A DNA stretch of 64,000 bases. Source: Stentor coeruleus (taxonomy: Eukaryota; Ciliophora; Heterotrichea; Heterotrichida; Stentoridae). The notes below the pieces were generated by a model. The model searched no databases, was not told where the DNA came from, and saw only the letters and a program-made list of their open reading frames with translations. Position numbers and translations under genes: made by a program. Below, piece by piece: positions 17,593 through 28,816 of this stretch (positions are counted from its first letter, which is position 1; each line of letters begins with the position of its first letter). The stretch covers positions 1 through 64,000 of the forward strand of contig MPUH01000189.1 of the NCBI GenBank assembly GCA_001970955.1, in the 5' to 3' direction.

Positions 17593-20245
17593 ATTTATAA
17601 TTCATATTACTATAATATTATACTTACTAATTTTGGATTTATAAAAAGAGGACTAGAAACGCTTATATACGTAAATTTATAGTTCAGAGTGTTGTAAAAT
17701 TGATGTAAATTTATTTTTAGCTTTTTATGAGTTGTTTTTATCGAATTTTTAAGGACATGAAATAATTAAAGTATTAGGCTTAAAGTTTATTATGAATTAT
17801 ATGAAAATTTACCAAAAGCAAAATGTAAAGCTTAATTGATAGGTATATAATTAATTGTTATTTAAGTGGATGTGGTAATATAAAAGTTTTTCATTAAGAT
17901 AAGAATGATTTTACTAGTTAGAAATGTTTTAATCAAAAACTATAAATCCAAATAGAAGCCGAATAAAATACAATATTATGTATTGTGATTTTTAAATATG
18001 GATCTTTTATATGTAAGAAATATTTTAGTCTTATTGGAATTTTGTTTGAGAAATAATAATACTAAAGTACCTATATTGTAAGATTTGTAATAAAATAAAA
18101 AAAATATGCTTTTAATTATGATAATATATTAATCTTATCAATAAAAATATATTAAAAGTGTTGTCTTCATAGTATAATAAATAATTTCAGAAATTTTTAA
18201 GACCCAAAGTTGTTTAATTTGAATACAATCGAAAGATATGAATAATATTTTTTTAAAAAAAAAATATCCCTTAAATAAATTTTATTTCTAAGTTATCTAC
18301 ATCTTGATAAAACAGGAATAACTAGTTAGATTAGTTTAATTAGAACTAATCTTTATATTATTGTAGAATTTTTTAAATTCAGTAATAAAGTAGATAGTTT
18401 TTTTTACAAGATACTGATAAAATAATTAGTGAGCCTGAAGTTTTTATAAAAATTGATAAATACAAGTTGGAAATTCAAGTATAATTGTTGATAGTAATTC
18501 AGATGAAGTTTGGGTTGTTGGACAGCTGAATTTACAGATGAAAAAGCATTTCTTGTAGAAGTCTTTGAAAGAATATGAAAATTTTACTGAAGTAGTTATT
18601 ACTGTTGATTGGAGATGATATAATGATGTTCTTTCAATAATAGTTTAGCATTTACTTATTATTTAATCGAAATAATTTCACTATGATTTGCAATTTGAAG
18701 GGAATAGAAATTTTAAAAACTTCAGTAAGAGTAGATAATAATATGCTTATTATTAGCAAAAGATAATTTAAATTGCATGACCTAGCTACGAGAATTAATA
18801 TTAACTCTTAGAATACATACTGTAATCCTATAATGTTCAATGTTTCTAATAAACAGAAAAAATATCTATATATCTTTGGTGTTATTTAGTCTTGTATATA
18901 CTATAATGAAATTAAAAAAATTGTTATAATGTGTTATATGTTCGAAAGATTATTATTACACTGTTATAATAAAAATATTATCAAGCTTAAAAGAAGTTAA
19001 TTATAGGTATTCAGCATAATAGTTTTATAAAGCTTGAGCTTAGGTTTTGGCTTTGATTTTTCCGATTGTTGCCTTTCAATAAATTTGAGATTATGCAACG
19101 ATGATTTTTTTTTATAGAATGTAATTTGAGTTTTAGATAAAAGTATTTATAGAGAAAAAATATCACTTTCTTTAGAGAGATATTTAAGGAAAGTAAAATT
19201 TTACTAGATTTATTTTGATACTGATAGTCGATATGATTTTAAATTGTTTTTATATTTTTAAAAGATATATTATCTATGAATTTTTCATAGACCTTTATAT
19301 GCATTTATTCTTCAAAAATAAAGAAACTGCAAGCAAAAGAATTTTTCAGGTTTTTCTAAAGGTCATTGCTAACAGTATCTAATCCTAGATAAGGAGTATT
19401 AGTTTAATTGTAACAAAATTAAAGGTATGAAAAAAGAGTTAATAATTTCTAGAATTGAAAATTCGCTTCTACTATTCGAGTTCAGCCTGCTAAAATGGTT
19501 TGGAGGATTTTTTTGGACTTCTGCGGGGGGGAACTTTGTGTACTCTTTCTCTAAATTTCCTTATAAAAACCAAGAGACCAATTATTTTCATGCTTTTTGA
19601 TCAATTCACCCTAATATAAAATTAAAGGAAGTGATATGGATCTAAGTTGATTAGAATAACACCCGATACTTTTTTTCATGGAATCCTTTGGATAAACGAA
19701 AAAATAGTTGATATAGAAATAAACATGACATTGAAATCAGAATACAATCAACAATTAGAAGAAATAAGATACAACAATATGCTAGATACACATAATTCAT
19801 GATTTTTATATATAAAAACTTTGAGACTGTGAACAGGAAGTTATCAATTATGTGGCAATTTTTCATAGCTTTAAGCTAAAATCCTGAAGTTATAAATCAT
19901 CTTTACAATGAATCAAGCAATATCTCTGTTGATCACATCATCATCTATTTCACTTTATATCACAAACTCATCATCCCCGAGTTCAAATACATCATGATAA
20001 AATATAAAATAAATTAACAACAAATGTCAAACTTCAATATTTTCTAATATCATACAATCTTCAAGCTTCACAATATTTAAAAATATGAAAAAATCGTTCA
20101 AAAATAAATTCCAGGTAAAATCTTTGAATCTCCAGTATGAAAAAAATTATGTAAAAGACAAAACACATACTGTATAAAAAAAAAGCTAATGATTAGATTA
20201 GATAAATTTAAAAATGAACTAAAGGCTAATTTGATTTTCATTAAG
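17593..20245. other. Long gene-free region
   Basis: About 2.65 kb with no supported gene. The DNA is very AT-rich, with scattered stretches that read partly like protein but are broken by many stops. One is 18455-18900 on the plus strand, with SSIIVDSNSDEVWVVG and KKYLYIFG-like pieces that faintly recall RCC1 or kelch blades. A small minus frame at 19651-19866 is not supported. A G-run (GCGGGGGGGAAC) lies near 19523. Possible fossil coding DNA, but similarity is weak. Confidence 0.4.
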
Positions 20246-21154
20246 TTAATTGAGAATTTTGCCAAACTTCCACTCAGCTTCTTTGATTTTCCCGGTACTA
20301 TCGATCAGTTGTCCACGGCCATGCTGTTTCCCTGCTTTCCATTGACCTTTATAAATTTTCCCATCTGCCCAATAGAACTCTCCATAGCCTTCTTTTTTAT
20401 CAAACTCATAATGACCTTTATATAAACGACCATTTGGCCAAGTAAATTCTCCATAACCATGCATTTTATCATCTTTCCATTCACCTGTAAATACTCGGCC
20501 ATCATTCCAGGTGTAGGTCCCAAAACCTTCGATTTTGTTGTTATTAAAATCACCGACAAACATACTTTTATCACCCCAAACAAAGTTACCCTTGCCGTGT
20601 TTTTTGCCGTTAAAATAGTTGCCGCAGTATTTTGCGCCATCTGGCCAAGTTTCTGTACCAAAGCCGTGCTGATTCCCATCATACCACTCACCTTGATAAA
20701 TGCTGCCATCTATATAGAGCATCGTCCCTTTTCCATGAGGTTTGCTATTTATAAAATCCCCTTCATAGCAGTCTCCATTCTTTTCTATTTTCCTCCCATT
20801 CCCATTTTGCTTATCATTTTCCCAAGAGCCCATGTACTCCGAGCCGTCTTCCCATATAAAAATTCCGTTGCCAGTTTTTTTCCCCGCAGCATTCCTTCGG
20901 CCTTTAAAAAGTCCCCCATTAACTTTTTCAAAATTCCCTTCTGGAATGTTCTCTTCGTTAAAAATATAAGCTGGCAAGCGCTCTTTTATGCTTTGTACAA
21001 TACTGTTCCGAATAAAATTATCACCTGACTGTGTTGAATATGACAAATCCTCTAAGCCTTGTCTTTTACTAAACAGCCGGCTTATAGGATTTTCTTCAAC
21101 AATAGCCTCGCCTTGTCTGTTTTCATTAGTTAAGCATGTACAGTAGTTACCCAT
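20246..21154 (-). CDS. MORN-repeat protein with lipid-anchor N-terminus
   Basis: A 302-residue protein. MGNYCTC at the start (Gly2, Cys5, Cys7) suggests myristoylation and palmitoylation. Residues 80-295 contain eight or nine consecutive MORN repeats of about 23 residues (patterns such as YxGEWxDGxxHGFG, FTGEWKDDKMHGYG, YKGQWKAGKQHGRG). MORN repeats form an elongated beta-strand solenoid and typically serve as scaffolds at membranes and cytoskeletal structures in protists. Catalytic domains such as the lipid kinase found in some MORN proteins are absent. The gene is intact. GC content is higher than in the flanks because of the Gly-rich repeats. Confidence 0.9.
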   Translation of the reverse strand: MGNYCTCLTNENRQGEAIVEENPISRLFSKRQGLEDLSYSTQSGDNFIRNSIVQSIKERLPAYIFNEENIPEGNFEKVNGGLFKGRRNAAGKKTGNGIFIWEDGSEYMGSWENDKQNGNGRKIEKNGDCYEGDFINSKPHGKGTMLYIDGSIYQGEWYDGNQHGFGTETWPDGAKYCGNYFNGKKHGKGNFVWGDKSMFVGDFNNNKIEGFGTYTWNDGRVFTGEWKDDKMHGYGEFTWPNGRLYKGHYEFDKKEGYGEFYWADGKIYKGQWKAGKQHGRGQLIDSTGKIKEAEWKFGKILN

Positions 21155-22194
21155 TAATTATTATAAGAATTTTCAGATATATTAAGTAGATTCATAAATT
21201 ATTTGCCAAAATAAATTTTCTGATGGATTTTTAAGTTATTATGAGAAATTATCATGAAAATTGGATGTGCTTTATGGTAATAATAAAATTTTATTCGATT
21301 TGTTTTGATCTTTGATATGATTTTGATATTTAAGGTGAATAAGAGTTTGGGTATTTTTGATGATGATTTTTTTAGGCATTGAAAAATTTATGATGCTAGA
21401 AAATTTTAAATTTTTTGTAACGATATGTTATAAATAGCAATCTAAGCTTGGATTTTTGAGTTGTAGTAAAAATATGGGAATTTATAGGTTTCGGAGAATA
21501 TATCGGATTATTAACTAAATTAAAGTTATTGTTATTTTAATAAAGTAAGATGAGTAAAAGTATGCAATTCATTGGCTTTTTGATTTTTTCCAAATATTCA
21601 ATAAGATGCTTCACAGTTATTTTTTCTATTTTAAGATATTATGTGTTTTAATACCATTCTAAATACATTTTATCATATTAATATAGATACTAGTTTCAGG
21701 ATCTTTGAAGAATCTACTTTGATTTACAGTTTTATATCTAAAATCTTAGCCACCTGTTTCGACCTGTTGATTTTAAATTTTGTGGCAATCCTAATGGAAA
21801 TACTATATTAGAAACTAAGTATATCACAATTATAAACTTTCCTCTAATCTGAGATATATTCCTCAAATAATATCGAGAGAAAATGTATTGATTTTTTTGC
21901 TTTTTTATCTTACAAACCAATTTAATTTAATATTCATGAATTCTATATACTGGATAATAAGCTACAATACTCATAGTCTAGCAAATATTTTTCTTTATCA
22001 CCTCCAAATCTCACTCATAAATTCAGAATTTCTTTATGATTATTAGCAAATTATTGTTTAAAAAGACTTAGCATTATTCTCAGCGTAGAATCAATTCAAT
22101 AATAATATATTATCCCAAACCAATTATATTAAAATCAAAAAATCATTTCTTTTATCAAAACTAAATATAATACTACGAAATATTCTAACTAATT
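21155..22194. other. Gene-free region between MORN and STT3 genes
   Basis: About 1 kb of AT-rich DNA with no supported gene. The plus-strand side nearest the MORN start is purine-rich, which is pyrimidine-rich in the sense of the minus-strand gene, as upstream of other genes here. A 60-codon minus frame at 21738-21920 has no coding character. Confidence 0.5.
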
Positions 22195-24408
22195 TTAACT
22201 AAGATTAACCTTTGTTAGTCCAACTTCTTTCATCTCTTTATTTCTACTAGCATATGTCGATTTAGGTTTGATAGTATCTCTATTTTCTTCTGGGAGAACT
22301 TTATAAATCCTAACAATCCAGTGTTCGCTTGTAAAAACTTCACTAAACTGTCTTAATTTTATATTTTTTTCTCCAATCTCAGCATTACGAACTACATCAT
22401 ATCCTGAACCTCGATTATATCCTTGAACTTCTCCAAATCTATAATAGCACAATCGATACATAAGACTATTTTTCATAGTTTCAGTCATCCCAGAGTCAAT
22501 ACGATATTGTCCACGGTTAAGATAATCTTCTTCTTTAATCTGAGGAAATACTCCTGCTGCAATTCTAATCATCCATAAGAACTTGTTAATATCATCTCCT
22601 GAATAATAGCTTAATCCTCCAAAAATCACAAGGACATAATTCGCGTCGATTTTTCTAAGGTTTTTAGCAGCAACTTCTTCATTACTTCCAAAAATCATAC
22701 CCATAGTTGCAATATGGGTGTTATTCCAAGTGTTATTATCAACCATAACAGTTCTATTACTAAAGCCAGTAATTTGATACCCATAATCCCACCAACTCAT
22801 AATTCTAGCATCTTGGGCTGTATTCATTCTAAGCCAATAATAAGCTTCTCTATAATCATCAATAATTCGTCTTTCTCCATCATAACCTTTACTTGCCATG
22901 ATTACAGTGGGTGAAGAATATGCTTCAGCAGCTACCCAAACACAATGATTAATATAATAAACACTCATAAATCCAATAAGCCCAATAACAACAAGTGCTA
23001 GTTCTAAAGGATAACCATATTCAGGTTTAGTTTTTTTATCTGAAGGTTTTGAACTTATATAACTTGCCCATTCTTTATAATTCTTTATATGTCTAGTAAA
23101 TCTATGTAAAGTTTCTGAAAGACCAATTGCACTAAGAATGCATACTGCTGGGGCGAGGACTAAAAGAAGTCTAACCATAACACAAGCAAAATATACAGCT
23201 AAAACCCCATATCCAGCAATAAAAAGTTTCCCTGGGTTATGCTCCATAAGGCAAAAGTAAAGACCAACTGGGGCGAATACTGTTAAGAAATGCAAGTCGA
23301 AGAAAAATGAAGACCAAGTTGTTGGCTGATGTTCTGATACTGAAGCAATAATCGGGATGAACTTTTTCGCATAAGTTGGATCTAGTAAACTCATACTACG
23401 TCCACTCCATTTCATTTTACCACTTAAAGTCATATAAAGAGATGCAATAACTACTACAGATACAGCGCCTGTAACTAAAAATCTTATAAGGAATTTGAAT
23501 TTTGCTTCACCTGCACGCTCTTTAATCCAATCACCCAAAACATAGATTTGTAAGAACACAAAAACGGCATGGGAAGCTAAATGCTCTGATGATGTTACAA
23601 CTTGTGTACCAACAAATGGAATCTGCATCGCAAGTAAACTACCTAGTATATAGAAACTGCAATAGGATACATAAAGGTTTGTTGTGAATTTACCTATCAA
23701 AACACTGCCGACAACAAATATCGGAATGATATTGATAATAAAAGCATATCCACCCCATGCAGCAACCATATAAAAGAAAGATAATGATGCTGCAGCTGAC
23801 CAAAGAAGTGAGCCCTAAATAAAAGATACAGTGTTTACAGATTTGATATAGAGGTAAAAAGTGAATACCAAAGCAAAAATTGCAACACCTTCGTTATCAT
23901 AACTGCCTGCAACACTTCTTGATATATAGCTTGGGACTATTCCTACAAAAAGTGCAGCATAAAGGCCAGCTTCACTTCTTCCAGTGACTTCTTTAGTTAA
24001 AAAGTATCCTGCAAGTGAAGTCAAAGCAGCAAAGCCTGGAGCTAGAAAAACGCAAACATTACGAATATCAATAGGAAAGCCTAAAGTATGTAAAGATGAA
24101 TGGATAAGCCCTGCTGTGAGCATTATCCCTGGATAGATTGTCCCTCCAACAGCTCTTCCAAGAGGAAACCATGATTCTGCATCAAACCAATCCCAGAAAG
24201 CATAGACTCCTCTTTCGGTGAGATACTTTGTAGTTCTGAAATTGAACCAAGGGTCGAACTCATGAATAATGCTCTCGAATCTAATGACCTAAATTAAGAA
24301 TACTGAAAACACTCTGATTAAGACTGAAAGAATACAGATCATAGCGAGGATGATTATACGGAATACTGGTGACCAATTTTCTAGGAGACCTTTTACTCCA
24401 CTTTCCAT
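22195..24408 (-). CDS. STT3: STT3, catalytic subunit of oligosaccharyltransferase
   Basis: Three exons joined by two 15-nt introns (24289-24303 and 23815-23829) give about 727 residues, the usual STT3 length. This ER membrane enzyme transfers the lipid-linked oligosaccharide to Asn in NxS/T sequons. Seen: an N-terminal helix; the first lumenal acidic motif in HEFDPWFNF (about 46-54); [11 protein letters not shown] in the second loop; multiple membrane helices to about residue 440; then the catalytic WWDYG motif ([12 protein letters not shown], near 530) in the soluble C-terminal domain. The first exon begins [14 protein letters not shown] after an AATATAAATGG leader. Both introns contain in-frame TAG, so without splicing the frame breaks. 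The plus-strand purine richness upstream means a pyrimidine-rich leader in the sense direction. Confidence 0.97.
23815..23829 (-). other. STT3 intron 2, 15 nt
   Basis: In the sense direction this is GTATCTTTTATTTAG, exactly 15 nt. Removal joins ...IKSVNT to [10 protein letters not shown], matching the conserved KxVxTGS segment of STT3. Phase 0. Confidence 0.95.
24289..24303 (-). other. STT3 intron 1, 15 nt
   Basis: In the sense direction this is GTATTCTTAATTTAG, exactly 15 nt. Removal joins ...RVFS to [15 protein letters not shown], restoring the conserved STT3 N-terminus. Phase 0. Confidence 0.95.
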
Positions 24409-25306
24409 TTATATTTGCAGTGGACATTATTAGAAGAAGATTTTGGCTTTTTGGAAGGTGGGATGGAGAATGATAAGAGGAAGTAGAAGTGGGAGGGATG
24501 AGCATGAAAAGTTGCATTAGAGTAGGGTAGAGGAATTTTGAAAATATAGATGGAGAAATGAGGATAAGATTATACTGGATTTTATGATTGAGATGGTTTA
24601 GAGTTGAAATGAAATGTTGATAGAGAAAGTAGTCTGGTTTTTGAGATTGGGAAGAAAGGATGGAAAATCGGAAAGGTGGAAGAGAGAAAAAATAATAAAG
24701 TGAGATTGTATTGTAATTTTAGAGATGATGATTTTTTAAATATAAGTTAAATGAGGTTGCATTAATGATAGATTTGGAAATAATTTTGTAGTAAATAATG
24801 TTTATCATTTGCTTCTACTCAAGAGGAAAAGAAAATCTGTATTCTGCAAATAAACTATGATGAGAAATAATTTTTGTAATTTTAAACAGATTAATGAAAT
24901 ATTTTCCTATGGGTACAAACGCAAGACTTTGAAAGCAAAGATAATTTTAAAGTTAGTCATTAAAAATTTATTATAAAATCTAAACTTTTCTATCCGTCCA
25001 CAAAATAAATTTCCTTTGANTATTATAAAATCTAAACTTTTCTATCCGTCCACAAAATAAATTTCCTATACCAAAAAATATTTTTTTCTAAACAAATAAA
25101 ATTAGCAAATAATTCTTACTAATCCTATTAACCTTCTAGCCATGCAATATATCAAATAATTCATATTACTTTGCAAACAATAAAATAATATTTTAAGCGT
25201 TGATTCAATCAATCCAAGTTTTAGCCTGTTCAACCAAACAAGCCAACCTCATAAAAACATAATTTTTTAATCTTCCCAAATCAAAAACCCATGATCTTTA
25301 AAACTA
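24409..25306. other. Gene-free region with a second assembly join
   Basis: About 0.9 kb. The first 300 bp are strikingly purine-rich on the plus strand (GGAAGGTGGGATGGAG...), that is, pyrimidine-rich upstream of the minus-strand STT3. An N at 25020 is flanked by identical 47-bp copies. No gene is supported. Confidence 0.6.
24969..25067. repeat. 47-bp direct duplication around an N (assembly join)
   Basis: 24969-25015 and 25021-25067 are identical (TATTATAAAATCTAAAC...TTTCCT), separated by TTGA and an N at 25020. This is the same kind of unmerged contig overlap as at 16126. It falls in non-coding DNA, so no gene is affected. Confidence 0.95.
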
Positions 25307-26164
25307 TTAAATATAATTAAGTGAATCATCAGGTATAGATATATACGCTGACATTTTCCCATCATAAGTTTTACGTGTTTTTACCAAATACGGATCTGAC
25401 TGTGCAGAATCAAGCACAGGTGTAATTCTAAACTGACTTGACATTGGAGTATTACACTGTGGCGTATACGCTGCCATATTACCTCTTTTCCTAACTAAAC
25501 GCATTATTGGCCTCAAAGCAGGAGTTTTAACTCTAACCCCAGCAATAACAGTAGATTCAGGGACAATAAGTATTTGAGTTCCAGGCCATTCCCCTGCACG
25601 AATATTTGTATTCTCATCATTATCTTCAAAATTCTGTGAAAAAATACGCCAATCCTCTAGTTGTGGGACAAAACATGCTGATTTCAAACTGCTTATAATC
25701 AAAATTGTCAATATAAAAGAACTTATTGCACATGTTATAATCAAAGCAATAGTATAAACTTTTTCTTCATCAGCTGATGAAGTTGTTAGATATCTATCTG
25801 TAAGTAAACATATGATAACAAAAAGGATTACAACAATTGCTGAAAGAATTGGAATAAACATACATGAACTAAGCCCAGCTGAGCAGGAGTTTTGAGGTTG
25901 GCATTTAGCTTTCATTTTGAACTCCATAGTAAAAGAAGCTTTGCATAATTCGCAACAAGATTTTGCGATGTCTTCAAAATGTGATACAAGCCATGTTTTC
26001 AAACATTCTTCATGGATGTATCTGATTGTCCCTGAACACTTACATGGTGATAAGAGAGGATTTTCTTGATTTTCAGGCTCCATACATATTCTACAGATCT
26101 TTTCAAAGTTTATTTCTGGCTCCTGAGATGAGTTAGGAAGATATGTTATATCAATACTCTGCAT
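25307..26164 (-). CDS. RING-CH (MARCH-type) membrane E3 ubiquitin ligase
   Basis: A 285-residue protein. The N-terminal RING-CH domain (about 22-76) has the C4HC3 set: CRIC, CKCSG, H in YIHEEC, CLKTW and CCELC. Two membrane helices follow (about 99-123 and 136-162), then a cytosolic tail of 120 residues with mostly polar sequence and a RPIMRLVRKRG basic patch. This is the MARCH layout: such ligases ubiquitinate membrane proteins and control their trafficking. The substrate is unknown. The frame is intact. It is co-oriented with STT3, about 0.9 kb upstream of it. Confidence 0.9.
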   Translation of the reverse strand: MQSIDITYLPNSSQEPEINFEKICRICMEPENQENPLLSPCKCSGTIRYIHEECLKTWLVSHFEDIAKSCCELCKASFTMEFKMKAKCQPQNSCSAGLSSCMFIPILSAIVVILFVIICLLTDRYLTTSSADEEKVYTIALIITCAISSFILTILIISSLKSACFVPQLEDWRIFSQNFEDNDENTNIRAGEWPGTQILIVPESTVIAGVRVKTPALRPIMRLVRKRGNMAAYTPQCNTPMSSQFRITPVLDSAQSDPYLVKTRKTYDGKMSAYISIPDDSLNYI

Positions 26165-26960
26165 ATTGCTTGGTATTTTTCTTTAAAGATTAATTATGAT
26201 TAGATAATTTATTTTGAGAAGTTGATATTCATATTTTTATAGTATTTCGATTAGATATTGTTTTGATAAAATAGACGATTTTGAGAAGTAAGTGGATAAG
26301 GTTGGAAAGTGGAATAAAATATTTTATTATATTTTAAAGATTGAGATGTAATAGAAATTTTTTTTTTTGAGGGTTGGATATTTACTTAATGGATAGTGTA
26401 TTCCTTAGTAAGAGAAGTTCGTTAATATATTATTAGGTAAAAAATATGTTTTTTCTTACTGAAATATGTGTAAATATTGCCAATAAGATATATAGATACC
26501 TTAATTATTAGATATATTATAATTTTTTGATAATATAAGAAACTTTAGTATTTATCATGTTTGATTTATAGATTTCTTATTGTAATACTAGAATAAACTT
26601 GAATATATGATAGAAATTTTTTTCATTTGCTAGTAAAAAGTTTTAAGATTTAAGTGATTTAAAATATAACTGTGGGTGAGTAGTAACTTGCTAATTTACT
26701 TACTTAGATTTATTTATTGACTTTTAGGATGTTATAAACAATTTCAAGTATATTTACTACTATTTTCTCTCAAATCCAAGCTAGACCATCTTCAAATATA
26801 CAAAACTCTAAAAACTATATCATTTAAATATTATTTATAACTTATCATATAAACTTATAATACATCCTCTAAAGCTTTAGTCACACAACTCCAAAATCGC
26901 TCTGAATGTAATTACAAACAGTATTAATACCATGATAAAATCATAAAAATAATAATATAA
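26165..26960. other. Gene-free AT-rich spacer
   Basis: About 0.8 kb between two divergent genes, the RING-CH gene (minus) and the GID8-like gene (plus). It is mostly A/T with a T10 run near 26361. I see no coding frame, RNA or repeat in it. Confidence 0.5.
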
Positions 26961-27624
26961 ATGAACACAGAAAAGCATAAAAAACTTATCACCGCTGAAG
27001 AATTGGAAAACCAACTTTCCCAAACCCCGATCTCTCGAACTCAATAAACAAGCTTATTATAAACTATTTAGTATCAGAAGGTTTTCAGAATGCTGCTGAA
27101 CATTTTTCCAAAGAATCTTCTACAGAACTTCATCTTGACACATCATTAAAAGCACGTAATAAATAAGAATAGCAATTATTAGTGGTGAAATCGATAAATC
27201 CATAAAGCTTATAAACGACTTAGATCCAAATTTTTTTTAATCGCAGCCAAAGTTGTTATTTGCCCTACACATACAGACACTTGTCACTTATATTCGAGAA
27301 AATAGAATTTCTGAAGCTCTTGCTTATGGTCAAGAAATCCTTGCCCCAACTACACAAGGTAATCCAGAACTTTTAAATGAACTAGAAAAAGCTTTGTCAC
27401 TTTTAGCATTTAGTGGCGTTCAAGAATCTCCTTTATCTGAAATATGCTTTTCTACTTATAAACTAAAAATAGCTAGTGATATTAATGCGGTGATATTAAA
27501 GAATCAAGGGAAAAGTGAAGAGACGATAAGTTTGAGTCGAATATTTAAAAAACTTGAGTGGATGCAGAAAAAGCTAGACAAAGCTGTAACTTTTCCAAAG
27601 ATCACCTTGAGCGAGTTTAAATAA
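26961..27624 (+). pseudogene. Broken GID8/TWA1-like (LisH-CTLH) gene
   Basis: Reading across frames gives the complete layout of GID8, a core subunit of the GID/CTLH ubiquitin-ligase complex. An N-terminal helix starts at ATG 26961 and a LisH segment reads INKLIINYLVSEGFQNAAEH. CTLH follows (ISGEIDKSIKLINDLDP, then ALHIQTLVTYIREN), and then the CRA-type end with ALSLLAFSGVQESP. Three disruptions are seen. Two are single-base frame changes, near 27017-27028 in a C/A-rich run and near 27150-27163. The third is an in-frame TAA at 27238-27240 where Gln would fit. No 15- or 16-nt intron explains them. Either a recently lost gene copy or sequencing error in a weakly covered stretch; the third exon-like part (27253-27624) is open. 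GID8 is conserved, so an intact copy elsewhere is expected. Confidence 0.75.
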
Positions 27625-28816
27625 TAGAATAGTTTTTTTTGGGCTAGATGAGGCTATTTGAGAAATTTTTAATATGAAAATTTATAGGATTACTTGAATA
27701 GGATTTGAAATAGCTCATTTTAACACTCACACCTTTATGTTAGCAAAACTTAAAAGAATTATCATTGAAGAATTTGAGGATGCTTAGACAGATATTGAAA
27801 GATTATTATATGATATTCATCTAAATCACTTTAAGAAAAAAAGTGAAAAAAATATGCTAAAATATGCTGATATTGGCAAATGATTGAGTGAAATTTTAAA
27901 GTAAATCAAAGCAATACATACTATTTTATATTAATATTGATCTATGTGAGTAAAAGGAATAAAGCTAATTTAATTAAGCTGATTTGCATTATTTTCCTAA
28001 AAAATAAATAGTATTTTCAAACATTTACATTTATATAATCTAAACTAGCTATAACATTAGCTATAAAAACTAAATATTTCTATATCCCACATGATCAGAA
28101 ATTTAATATATATTTATCATCTTATAGTTATATATTATTTATTGATGTGAATAATGCAATCACAAAGAATATTTTTTATCAGAAATTAATCATTTACTTT
28201 ATATTTTAATCTATTTTGAATATACACATATAAAGAATTAGCTTATGTATATAATAATTTTCTCACAAAGTGCATGCGTCAAAAATTAATTCTATCCTGA
28301 CTTAATTTACTTTTTAATAGTTCTAACTTGGACATGCCCTTTGACATTTTCCTCGACTTGAAATTTTTTTTGGTTGCAGCCTTACTAATTTGGGTCTACA
28401 ACATTGATTTTTTTATCATTTAAAGTTCAGATTTACTTATCTTACTTATTACTTTATAGCTTGTCTCAATCATTTTTATAATAATCAAACATTTGATTAT
28501 AATTATTTAGGGCTATAAAATTTTATCGAAAATCAATATTCTAAAAGCTAAAACAAAATCAGTCCTATCTTTGTGAGAACTTAATCTTTACAAAAAGTCT
28601 TAATTTAGTTAGTCTCTTAGCAAATTAAAATTTTGGCATATTTGAGCTAAACCCATATTATTCGCTATATAATTCAATGGTGAAATATAACTTATATAAA
28701 CCCTAAACCTATATAGCCCCAGCTCAAGCTGAATTATAATCCCTCTTATCAGCTTAATAGTCCTCAAACCATTTTCTTGGTCCCTAAAGCTCAGCAGCGC
28801 TTAGTCACTAATAAAT
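27625..28816. other. Intergenic region upstream of the channel pair
   Basis: About 1.2 kb. It contains the coding-like relic at 27674-27883 and a 29-codon hydrophobic frame at 28334-28423 that I do not call. The last 150 bp before the channel gene are C-rich (CCCTAAACC...GCTCAGCAGCGC), a likely promoter and leader, and end in AATAAATATGTCTGG. No other gene is seen. Confidence 0.5.
27674..27883 (+). pseudogene. Short coding-like frame with internal TGA and TAG
   Basis: From ATG 27674 to TGA 27881-27883 one frame of 69 codons reads like a helical, Lys/Glu-rich small protein (FEIAHFNTHTFMLAKLK; IERLLYDIHLNHFKKK). It has two internal stops, a TGA at codon 8 and a TAG after EEFEDA. They sit where Trp and Gln would be natural. 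It lies 50 bp after the GID8-like relic on the same strand. No family recognised. A degraded small gene is the simplest reading; chance is possible. Confidence 0.3.

Noticed and set aside
18455-18900. RCC1/kelch-like pieces on the plus strand
   Set aside because: Only short runs (SSIIVDSNSDEVWVVG, KKYLYIFG) recall such repeats and many stops and frame changes intervene; too weak for a pseudogene call.
27156-27172. 17-nt GTAATAAATAAGAATAG as an intron in the GID8-like gene
   Set aside because: Length is outside 15-16 nt and removal would delete the conserved KIR-type segment that aligns with GID8; a one-base frame change explains it better.
28334-28423. 29-codon hydrophobic frame upstream of the channels
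   Set aside because: Too short and without homology; could be chance, though it would encode one membrane helix.
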